Assembly: GCA_943735955.1 (NCBI GenBank)
Contig: OX030966.1
Location: forward strand, 2,738,011 to 2,802,010
Source: Piscicola geometra
Taxonomy: Eukaryota; Annelida; Clitellata; Hirudinida; Piscicolidae
DNA: 64,000 bases
Direction: 5' to 3'
Below the pieces are notes generated by a model. It worked only from the letters and a program-made list of their open reading frames with translations. It did not search any database and was not told the origin of the DNA. The position numbers were made by a program, and so were the translations under genes. The first letter of the stretch is position 1. Each line of letters begins with the position of its first letter. Shown piece by piece: positions 43,290-53,621 of this stretch.

Positions 43290-43740
43290 CACATGTCCTT
43301 TAAGCAGAGTCAGCCGGAAAGGCCATCACTCTGTTGATCTGATCTATGTATTTTGTGGAAGAGTGAATTTCTTCAAAATACTCTGAGTTTGTGTCAATAA
43401 AACCTTTACATGAAGATCATTTCGTTGTATTGCGAACAGACTTTTTCACTGCTCCGCAAACATAAGAAAGTGTTGTAAACTCATCTTTATTTGAATCCAT
43501 CTTATGAATATCTTCAGCAATATAATCTGCAGGAACTTTTACATTTTCATTTTCCAAAAAATGGAAAGAAAAAAATCTGAAATAATTTATTGTTACAACA
43601 TTTTCACGAGGATTGTCTTGAATCATTTATTGCATAAATCTTTGTCTTGAAAGTGGAAATTTATGTAAGGTAATGTTTGACGACTTTTCGGTACTATCAT
43701 ATCCTGTTCTACAACCGTAAACTGAGCACTGGTAAATCAT
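43290..43740 (-). pseudogene. Internally deleted THAP-domain transposase remnant
   Basis: From 43740 leftwards: MIYQCSVYGCRTGYDSTEKS, then NITLHKFPLSRQRF. This is the start of a C2CH THAP zinc finger (C..GC, then HKFP). After a stop, an overlapping frame (43417-43626) has LENENVKVPADYIAEDIHKM and EFTTLSYVCGAVKKSV, resembling the C-terminal region of P-element/THAP-type transposases (usual form: xLxYVaGyvxkk). A further frame continues at 43295-43400 (GFIDTNSEYFEEIHSSTKY). The middle of the zinc finger and the catalytic domain are missing, so it is dead. Terminal repeats were not identified. Confidence 0.5.
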
Positions 43741-44274
43741 TCTGTAATATTAAATAAAAAATAAAATGGCGTAGATGATATTTTAACGCATTCACAACGT
43801 AGTAATACTAAAGAAATAATTTTTTTCAAAAATAAAGCGTTGGAATAATGAATTTCAAAAATTAATTCTTTTTCCACCCCTTAAGCACTAAAAGAGCAGT
43901 TTTTTTAAATTATAAGACAAGGTTTGGCAGATAAAATCAAACTAACATCGCAAAAAAATATTCATTTTCAAAATAAAGTTGATTGGTCTTTAAATAGCTG
44001 CAGAAGACAAATTTCTACTCAAAGCAATGAGATTTCACGAAGAAAAATAGAAGAATTATGAATTATTTCATGATTTTTTTATACTATCTTTAAGAGTTAT
44101 TATTCAAAACATTTTCCCAAGTGCATTTTGACTGAAATCTAATTGAATCTCATTAGTTATTGTATTGAACTCAAACAAACTTCCAGAAAAAATTATGAAA
44201 AGAAATCTAAAAGTATGAAAAAACTAATAAAGGAAATGACAAATCAAAACGGACAAATAATTTATATTTGGCCA

Positions 44275-44475
44275 CCTTGGGTGAACGGGTGGTCGAGTGT
44301 GTAACGATTCTCATCTTGGCCAATGGTTTATGGTCCAAGGTTCAAGTGCAACCAATGCCCTAGTAACGCATAGGCGCAAATGAAAATTTTCAGCCTAAGT
44401 GGCTCAGAAAGCCTGTTCGGGTTATACGCCACTATAATGGTGTTCGTAATTGTGAAAATTATGAATATTTTTGTA
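44275..44475 (+). repeat. tRNA-derived SINE, nearly complete
   Basis: The head has an RNA polymerase III box A-like GGTGGTCGAGTGTGTAACG and, 45 bp on, a box B-like AAGGTTCAAGTGC, in the style of a tRNA-Leu/Ser head. About 90 bp further is the tail motif AAGCCTGTTCGGGTTATACG and CCACTATAATGGTGTTCGT, shared with 22147-22215 and 45835-45890. Confidence 0.6.
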
Positions 44476-45119
44476 TGTGTTCCATTCAATTTAAGAATGC
44501 GACTCGTTTGAGAATGGCCCATGTTCTTGAAACTTCCCATCAAATATCTAGAAATTCTCACTTTTTTGGTTATCCAAAAATTACGGATTATATTTTATAA
44601 AAGAATTAAAGTAACTTATTATTTTATTATGAACATTTTATTGCGCAGACTCATTCTCAAACGGGAGTGATTCTCAAATAGGTCGGAATATATATAAGAC
44701 TCACTTTACTGAATGCCGCTTACATTGTCACAATGCGAGTTTTGTTTGAAGGAGTTAAAGGCATTTCTTGAGTTTTACTGCATTTTTGTGGACAAATAAA
44801 AAGTGTTTTATTTTCATTGAATAGTCACTTCATAGTTTTTTAATTAACAATTGTATTTAAAACAATTAAAAAGAAATAAATATATATATAAAATCTAGCT
44901 AAATATTTATTGGTTTTTTAAAAATTTCTAAATTTTTCTGATTTTTTATTGATTCATTTGGAAGACATCTGAATAGGATATTCTGGCAAAAATTAAAAAA
45001 ATGGTATAAACAATTTATAAAAATAAAAAACTGGAAAACAATTATAGTGATAAGAATAGATTTATTTATTGGGAAATGTTATAGAAAATTAAGTTGAAAG
45101 ATCGTATTAATAAATCTTT

Positions 45120-46275
45120 ACAACCGACATAGACCAACATAAAAAAAGCATCAACCCAAACAACAACCCATCGCCTCAACGCCCCAAATCCCAACAAAAC
45201 ACTTCAAACCAACAACCAAACGTCTCATTCAGCAACAACACAAGCGCGCAAACAACAAACCAACGTCCCAAACCAACACCTCAAACGACAATCCAACATC
45301 CAAACAACAACAACAACAAGCCAACACCTCAAACAACCCAATACCCCAACCAACAACACATCGACTACTCCCTGGTCGCTTATCGATTTACCGATGCTTT
45401 TATTTATGACATCATAATTATCGTAGAAATGTCGCCTCGCATAAATTCTTTTTGGAGACTTTTTCATTTGAGAGTAGAGCTCGTATTGAGTTATGAATGA
45501 GTGGTCTGGCGCTTATTTCGGACATTAAGTTAATCGTTTTAATAGGTTGACAAAGTGAGGATTCAGTGTTGAATTAAAATATCAGTTTTGTGTTTTTGTG
45601 GGAGATATGTTGCAAAGAAGATTTAAAAATCTAAATGAAGGCATCTAACTCGAGTTTAAAAGTATATGCTAAAATTCAAAGTAATGACTACTACGGAACA
45701 CGCTTCATTAGCAGCATTCATCTAAAAATAATTTCAGTCTAAAACAACAGCATCAGCCACATTATTTGTAACAACCACAACAACTACAATAACAACAACA
45801 ACTAAAAAAAACTTCAACAGCCACAACAACAATACAATACAATACAACGACGAGTATTATTAGCGTGGCGTAAACCCGGACGGGCTTCAAAACCACCACA
45901 ACAATTACAGCAACCACAAAATCTCTAACGGCACAAGCAATCGACATGCACCCTACACTACATCACACTTTTTATCGACTCTCTTCATTGGAAAGGAAAG
46001 TTATCGAACATAAATTAGTTGTGTATTATCAGCACTTTCTCCACCACTGAGACTACTTTTTTTTAAACTAGCTTTTTACCAACTATCACAACAGCTACTT
46101 TTTCAAGAAAAGCCGCTACACCAAAAAAACAACATCAACAACAACCATACCAACAACAACCACACAAACAACAACTACAAAAACAACAAAATAAGCAACA
46201 AGCACAATAAAACAACCACACAAATAACAACCACACTAACAAAATAACAACCTCTCAAAAATACACAACCTTTGC
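45120..46275. repeat. CAA/ACA-rich low-complexity DNA
   Basis: Loose CAACAAC and CCAACAA repeats at 45120-45360, 45770-45850 and 46130-46250. Open frames across it are repeat-driven and lack splice support. Confidence 0.6.
45835..45890 (-). repeat. SINE 3' tail copy
   Basis: Read on the minus strand: GAAGCCCGTCCGGGTTTACG then CCACGCTAATAATACTCGTC, followed by (TTGTA)n. Same tail block as 22147-22215 and 44420-44470. The head is not recognisable. Confidence 0.55.
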
Positions 46276-47006
46276 AGTCTTATTCGTTTCACACCCGGGG
46301 ATAAAAGCCTTTCAAGAGGTTGAAAAAAAAGAAAGCCACAATAGAAATATACGAGTGAAAAAAAGAGGAAAAATTAATGGCACGGGTGTCATAAAGAGAA
46401 ATTAGAAAAAGGTTTTTTGATCGTAACAAAAGCGCACTCACAGTTGTGCAAACAAAGACAAACGACTCAAAAAGCAAAATCAATCTAAGAAAAAACTTCG
46501 AAAAAAACATTTGTATAAAAAAAAGTTAAATTTTTCAGGAAATTTATTTTAAAAAACAATGGTTTTAAAAAATCTTTGAGAGAGAAATTTGTGGCATTTC
46601 CATCAATTAGAAACACTAAAAGGGCAAATTAGAACTCGGAGCATCTGTCCTGTGTGGATGAAAGTTTCACGCCGTCACCCGGTGTTTCCATGCATGTATG
46701 TGTGCATGGATGTGTGGATATATGTGTGAATAGATGCCGCGCTAAAAAGATTTTGCAGAAGTCTTGAGTCTGATTGAGTTATTGAAGGAAGAAATCTTGA
46801 AAATGTTTGGAAAAGAAGAATTTTTCGCCGTAAAAGAAACTAAAAAAATTAGCACACAAAATACTGAAAAGTTTCCACACTAATACTATCACAACAACAA
46901 TTTCAACAACTATAGTTTCATTAGAGTCTAATCATCTTCATCATCACCATACTCATCACCATGGCCATCGCCATCATCATCATAATCATAACTTTGTGAC
47001 TTCAAC

Positions 47007-47424
47007 ATGATGAAAAGATGTGACGCTGAAACCACTATTCCAGCTACTGCTATAGATACAAACAGATATATTCCCAGAGTAACAGTCACTATTGCTTTTA
47101 CAGCTATTCCAGCTGAAACTAGCATGGTTACAGCAGCCGTTGCTCTCACCACTGCCGAGAATGAATCTACAGACAGTTTCAAATCAACTACTATCATCTC
47201 AACCACTATGACTACACCTACCACTACAACGACCACTACAGCGACCACAAAAGACACCACTACAGCGGCCACAAAAGACACCACAACAGCAACTACCACA
47301 GCCACGACCACAGCGACACGGAGTAGAAGTCTTTCAAGCGACAAGGGCGTCCGAGTGGCAAGGGAAATCAAAGAACACCGTCTTGATTGCATCATTTCTG
47401 CATCTCTGCTCTTCTTTATCGTAG
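47007..47424 (+). CDS. Candidate first coding exon of the IGSF9/turtle-like gene
   Basis: The ATG at 47007 is preceded by an in-frame TAA. 139 codons follow: a Thr/Ala-rich stretch with TTTTTTTATTKDTTTA-like repeats, a basic/Ser segment (RSRSLSSDKGVRVAREIKE) and a hydrophobic segment DCIISASLLFFIV that could be a signal anchor. The frame then meets a donor (GTA G|GTCTGT) in phase 1, exactly the phase needed by the acceptor at 50098. A competing minus-strand frame (46928-47480) is also open and hydrophobic, so strand and role are inference. Confidence 0.35.
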
Positions 47425-47570
47425 GTCTGTGTTGTCTTAAGTACTCGTTGTGGAGGGAGGGGAACTGGGTGAAAGATGGAATGGGTGGATGAATGACGGG
47501 AGAGAAAAGGGTGGGAAAAAATTGAATGGAGTGTTGAATGAAAAGGAAGCTAGAAAAGTGGTGGAGGAGT

Positions 47571-48010
47571 TGTGAGTGAGAGAGGAGTTGTGAGTGAGAG
47601 AGGAGTTGTGAGTGAGAGAAGAGTTGTGAGTGAGAGAGGAGTTGTGGGTGAGAGAGGAGTTGTGAGTGAGAGAGGAGTTGTGAGTGAGAGAGGAGTTGTG
47701 AGTGAGAGAGGAGTTGTGAGTGAGAGAGGGGTTGTGAGTGAGAGAGGGGTTGTGAGTGAGAGAGGAGTTGTGAGTGAGAGAGGGGTTGTGAGTGAGAGAG
47801 GGGTTGTGAGTGAGAGAGGAGTTGTGAGTGAGAGAGGAGTTGTGAGTGAGAGAGGGGTTGTGAGTGAGAGAGGGGTTGTGAGTGAGAGAAGAGTTGTGAG
47901 TGAGAGAGGGGTTGTGAGTGAGAGAGGGGTTGTGAGTGAGAGAGGGGTTGTGAGTGAGAGAGGAGTTGTGAGTGAGAGAGGGGTTGTGAGTGAGAGAGGG
48001 GTTGTGGGAT
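47571..48010. repeat. 18-bp minisatellite, about 24 copies
   Basis: GTTGTGAGTGAGAGAGGA units varying only at two or three positions (GAGGAG/GAGGGG/GAAGAG). 18 is a multiple of 3, so all six frames are open; none is considered coding. It would lie in the first intron of the Ig-domain gene if 47007-47424 is its first exon. Confidence 0.95.
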
Positions 48011-48049
48011 CAAAGAGAAGCATGAAAGTTTTTCAAACTTAATTGATAT

Positions 48050-50090
48050 TGAGTTTTTTATTGATATTAAATTGATTTAGAAATGAAATTTTGGTAAGTT
48101 GATCTATTAACCCCCATCATGCATAATTTATTTGGCAACAAAAAATGGAATTCAATAACAATGCTTTTTATTTTTCAACTTTAAGTAATTTATAGTGTCG
48201 AATAAAAAGCTAAAAAAAGTTGATAAGAAAAAATTATTAACTTTGTATTTAAATTTATGAAAAATATTAAAAGACCTTTGTTTGAAAAAAGCCAAAGAAG
48301 TTGAGACAGCAAGTGGAAAGATTATTTTTATTAAAATAACAAAAAAAACAAGCGAAATAAAAAGTATTAAGAGTGGCACATAGCTGATAATATGACTCTC
48401 TTGTTGATGGAGAACATCGTAGGGCTGATTGAAAAGCCGTAAAGGCAGACAGAAAAATTAAAATTATAAAATGTGTTTGTTTTTTTAAAAAGTTTTGGGC
48501 TTTTAGAAGGTTTTTTCAAGCCAAAATGCTTTGGTAGACCAGATTTAAAATGTTAAAAAAATATTATTTTAGAAAAAAACTTCATTTAAAGTTGAAAAGT
48601 GGAGTTGGCAGGGAATCTGAGGGATGATTGAAGAAGGTTTCAATGCAGGGAGACAACTTAAAAAGGAGGTTGGGATGAAAGAATTTTGAATGCATACAAC
48701 GCACTATATAGTCGTTCGTTCGGAGTCATAAAACAAAGCAATTAATTAATTTGACAATTAATGAATCATTAGGCTCAGAAATACTTCCGGATTAAATTTT
48801 TATATTTATATAATTGTAAGACATGAAAAACAAAAAAAAATCTTTTTTTTTCCAATTTTTTCGAGCTTATGAAAAAAAAGAAAAATAATTTGGAATAAGA
48901 AATGCATTGCGCAGACACCGAAAGATGTTATCTGGAGGGACATATCTCCGAAAGACTTTGATTTTCCTCTTCATTGTTTTCATAGCTCATTTATCTTATT
49001 GAATCAAGTCTTTTTTTTGCATGCCTCATTTGAGCGATATTCCTTGTAGGCATATTCCAAACTTTCAAAAAAATCTACTTAAAGTTTTTTTCGCTTTAAA
49101 TCTTTTTTTGATAGGATTTCATTGTTCATTGTCTTGTTCCAATTCATCAGTCTCGATTGTCTTTCTTTTTAGTGCTTACTTTTTGTAATTTATTTCTAAA
49201 TCCATTTTCAAACATTCTCAACCGTTATGCTATTTAAGACATTTTTCCATAAAGTTATATAACATATTTTTAATAAAATAGTTTCATCTAGTAAATAAAT
49301 TAGAGGAAAAAATCTGAAATTTATTTAATTCCTTGCAGTCTCTCCAGTTGAGAAAAAAATTAACTCTTTCACTTTAAAAAACAATCATAATTTAATTAAT
49401 AAATATATTTAATTCATACATTTTGAATAGTTAAAAAACCTTTTCTTGTTGATAAGGCACTTAGTGGTGCATGCGACAGCTTCATTACTCGCCACGTCCG
49501 AGTGTTTCGCATCGATTTTGACGCTACACGCTCATCTGTCTCCCACACATCTATTCGAAATAAATGTTAAAAAAATTAAATTTAATATTTTTATTTTAAA
49601 AAATTGTTCGATTCGTTTCAAGAAGGTTTATTTGTGTTTTTTGACGTTGATTAATTTGTGTCAAATAAATTTTCAAATTTTAAAATGGAAATATATATTT
49701 TAAAAACGAAAAAAATTTTGCTTTGACGATACAGTTTTTGAAAAAACGAAATATATTGACATCGTGGTGTCAGAGCTTTATTTGTCTTCAATTAGGGAGA
49801 CAGTGCAGACAAAAGACAGAGTGAGATGAGACACAAACAAGTTTTAGGAATCTGAGTAAATCACATCTTACCCTCTTTTCTGCTTACTGTCCAATTTCTT
49901 ACAACACACATTTTTCAACTACCCACTCTCTCAATCCATCCAACCCCTCTCTTTACACACTCACTCTTTTTTCACCCGCTTAATTTTTTTCCCGCTCACT
50001 CTTTCTTTCCATCTATCCACTCTTTTTGCTCATTCACTTAATTCATCACTGACTCACCCTTTCTACCGACTAATTCCCACCCTCACTACC
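48050..50090. other. AT-rich region upstream of the Ig-domain exon
   Basis: No clear exon. 49450-49560 is GC-richer and open on both strands but lacks good splice sites. A pyrimidine-rich stretch at 49870-50090 forms the acceptor tract of the exon at 50099. Confidence 0.4.
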
Positions 50091-50098
50091 ACATTCAG

Positions 50099-52057
50099 TG
50101 CTTTCAAAGTCCACAGCCACCATCGCCACATCATCAACAAGCACGGTGACTTCGGTGGTAGGCGGTGTGGCAATACTCACCTGCGACCTGGACCCTTCCC
50201 TGATGAAAGGGATGGAAAACGGACTCATATTCAGCTGGAAGCGTAGGAGATCGAATATTCCAGTTTTCATAAGCATTGATGGATACCCTCCGTATGTGAA
50301 CTCTGAGATGGAGGTGGGCGTGGTGTGGTGAGATGGAGGTGATTGTAGAAAGGTGAAATAGAGGTGGGTGTGTTTTAATGAGATGAAGCTGGGTGTTGTT
50401 TGGTGAGATAGAGGTGATTGTGGATAAAAAAAAGGAAGTGTGTGTTGGTTGGCAAATGAAGTGAATGTAATGCGGTGAGATGGTGCGTAGCGGTGGTATG
50501 ATGAAATAGGAACGAAGAAATGGGTGTATTGGTCAAATGGGGAAGAGTTTGATAGGAATAGAATTTTTGGAATTAGGGATGAAGAAGGAAAGATGGGTGT
50601 GGTGAAGTGGTATGAGTGAAGTGTGTGAAGGGGGTGCGACTGTGAGGGAAGGTGAGGTTAGTTCAGGTTAATAGTTGTTTCTATGTAGTAAGAAGATGGT
50701 TGATATGGAAGGAATGGAAGAGCAAAGTAATTTTAGCAAACGTTTTGCGAGCCATAAATACTTTTTTAGGATGATCCGCATAAAAATCTGTCGATAAATC
50801 AGAAATCAGCGTGTGAAAAAAAGTTGTAATGGAAGGATAAAAAGTTTATGTAAATTTAAAAGACAAAAAATTGAATGTCATTTGATGAGTGCTAAACAAT
50901 GTATAAATTTTGGAGGTTTTCAATAACTTTTGATATTCTATTTTTAACAAAACTTCAAATAAAATAAAATAATCACTCTACACTATTGCTACCAGCACTA
51001 TCATCACTACAACAACGACCACCATCACCACCACTAACACCACCACCATCACCACCATCCCACCACCACCACCACCATCACCACCATCACCAACACCACC
51101 ACTACCATTACCAATATCACCAAGACTCTTATCACCAACACTACCACCATCATTAACACCACCACGACCACTGCAACTACGATAAACAGGGCAGAGTGAG
51201 TGTGGTAGGCTTGTCTTTTCTGCGCATTTCTCCAGTGCAAGTAGATGACCAAGGTTGTCTTTTTGTTAGTTCATGCCATTATCTGCATTCTCCCCATCAT
51301 TAATCTTTTTAACACTTTTATATATTTTAAACATATTTCGTTTTAAAATATATTTTTATTTGGTCTAATATTGTTCAATATTTTAAATTCTATTGAATAT
51401 TTTTGAATATAGTTAAATTTTTATAGATACTATAAAATATTTTTAAAATATTGTTTTATGTTTTTAGATACTATAAAATATAATCATTCATATAAATATT
51501 CATATTCATATTAATAATAATATTACTAATACAATTAATAATAATATTATTGTAATTATTATTATCATATATTATTATTATTATTCAAACCGCTCCAGAT
51601 TGGTACGCCTGTTCGCTGGTCTACCCGGCCGAAGAGATCAACCAAGAGATCAGAGCGAAGAGGAGTACAAATTCGACAAGTGGTGCTGGTAATGATAATA
51701 TCGTTATCAGGAATGAAACTGGTCATGAAAAAAATGGCATGAATTCAACTGCTTCAAAAACATCCTTGAGTGCCAGTTACCGTCATAATATCAGACAGAC
51801 GAAAATGGTTAATGATAATGATGAAGATGATGATTATGAAAAGAATGCTGAGAAAGAAGATGAAAGCAAAAAGTATAATAAAGAGAGAAGAAACAAGAGT
51901 GATAGGAATAAGGCAAAGGTTGTTGAGGGTGGTAAAAGGGGTGAAAAGAAAAGAAAGAGGAGGTACGTCAGAAGCATCGTCAAAGACCGAAGTAGTTTCT
52001 CTTCCTTCAGCGACGAGGAAGCTATCGTTGGTTCCTGGCTCTACCTGGCTGTTGATG
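50099..52057 (+). CDS. IGSF9/turtle-like immunoglobulin superfamily protein, first Ig domain (gene continues to the right)
   Basis: Three exons: 50099-50313, 51190-51253, 51599-52057; phases 1-0, 0-1 and 1-1 with GT-AG sites. Together they spell one Ig domain in the order of IGSF9/turtle domain 1. B strand: GGVAILTCDL. C strand: GLIFSWKRRRSNIPVFISID. Then GYPPYVNSEME|GRVSVVG, LRISPVQVDDQ|DWYACSLVYP and the G strand GSWLYLAVDG. Human IGSF9 has the parallel words AVLGCDL, PIFIQFGLYSPRIDPDYVGRV, VEDQGWYEC and GSWVHLTV. Family members are neuronal adhesion proteins with five Ig domains, fibronectin repeats and one membrane span. A lysine/glutamate/asparagine-rich insertion of about 115 residues sits between WYAC and GSWLY. 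The phase-1 donor at 52057 means more exons follow, but none was found to 64000. Confidence 0.8.
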
Positions 52058-52099
52058 GTGCGTTGTGTTTTCTATTTTATTGACCATTAGTTTACTGTG

Positions 52100-52600
52100 C
52101 TTTGAATTATTCAATTTGCTGTACGATACGGTTACTGAAGTTCAAACAACTGCATTGTGATGTATTGAAGTTTACTTTGGTATGCTGTAGTGTACTGTGG
52201 TATACTTGAAAACCGAAATGAATAAATGCACTATTGAGCTAAATGTGGCGATTTTTAACAATTTGTACCAATAAGAAAAACCAATTGCTTATATTTAAGG
52301 TTCTAGTCATTCAATAAAAACAACATTGTAAATAAATGAATATTTAAACAATTTTGTATAAAAAAATGAGAATAAATTTGAATTTAATTAACTATACTCA
52401 AAACAGTAATATCTAAATATGAATATTTCATTAATTAGTCATAATTGTGTCATCTGGAATTTTTCAGTCAGCACGTACTTCTTAATTTTCATATCCACAA
52501 TAAAAAATATATTTTATATAATAAGTTCAGAAAAAATAGGGTATTATGGGGTGCCATTTACTTTTTTTAAATAGCTCAACTAGTTTTAAAGCAAAAACAT
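52100..52600. other. Start of a long intron, no feature
   Basis: AT-rich. Some TACTGTGGTATA-like words at 52090-52200. Nothing coding. Confidence 0.4.
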
Positions 52601-52617
52601 TCAAAACTTTATTAGTA

Positions 52618-53621
52618 CAGTAAAACTTCTCTTATACGAACGATTTTAAAGAACGGATTGTTTTTGCATTGAAATCACCTCTCACGAACGGAAACCTCTC
52701 TAACGCGTAAAAGAACCAGCTCACGCGTCAAATTTCACCCCTTTAAGCAGAATTTAAAAAAATCTTTAAATAAATTATTATCACGTTTATGCACGTCCTG
52801 ATTACTACACTGTTTCCTCTTAGCTTATAACTTAGTTTCCGTTCGAGTTTCACGTGTCCTTAGTGAATAGTATTAAAATAATTTCATTAATCTTACGTTA
52901 TACGAACGTTAGTTCAGGTTTTTAATAATTTGACGTCTCGTAAAAGAAAGAAGCTAAAATTAGATGAAAAAGTTAAATGCATCAAGTTAAATGAAAGTGG
53001 ACAAAGTTTGAGATGTATTGCCGAAAATATGGTGTTGAAAATACTCAGATTTACAACATTTTTCGCAGCACAAATAAATCATGAAACAGTTTGAAGGTAG
53101 AAAAAATTTCAACAAAAAGGTCGAAAGAAAATGTACTTATGGTGAACTCAATGATCTGGTGTTCGAATGGTTTCTTAAAGTACGAGCAAAAAATCTACTT
53201 TGAAAAAGTCAATCTTGCTTCATTTTCAGCAAGTATTGGCTGGCTAGACAAACTTTTGGTAAGACACAACATTGAGTTTTCGGCTTTAAATAGTGCAGCA
53301 GCAAATGTTTCAGAAGAAGTATTTGATGAATGGGTTGTGAGAATGTCTCATTTATATGAAGGTTACACTTTTAAAAATATTTTCAATTGCGATGAAACGG
53401 GGATATTTTATAAATTATCCTATTTTCTAAAAGCAAAAAAAACAGTTAGCAATTAACAATGTTTTAAACTTGGTGAATAATGTTTGTTTTGTGTTATTTA
53501 ATTTTAATAAAGTTTTAGTAAAAAGTATTTGTTTTCTCAAAGCCACTCACCAAAGGAAACTTCTCTTATAAGAACAAAATAAGGTGACCCGAGCACTGTC
53601 CTTGTAAAAGAAGTTTTACTG
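52618..53621 (+). mobile_element. pogo/Tigger-like DNA transposon, degenerate, about 1 kb
   Basis: Left end CAGTAAAACTTCTCTTATAC and right end, read inverted, CAGTAAAACTTCTTTTACAA. The left flank ends in TA; the right TA is lost (AA). Inside, 52945-53030 encodes a CENP-B-type N-terminal helix-turn-helix (KRKKLKLDEKVKCIKLN, ESGQSLRCIAEN). 53091-53456 encodes the second DNA-binding part and the first catalytic aspartate block (IFNCDETGIFY). Frameshifts separate them, and the rest of the DDE domain is deleted. Not autonomous. Confidence 0.75.

Noticed and set aside
47550..48042. Ser/Leu/Thr or Ser-Glu-Arg-Gly repeat frames on both strands
   Set aside because: An 18-bp minisatellite leaves all frames open; no start, splice or homology support.
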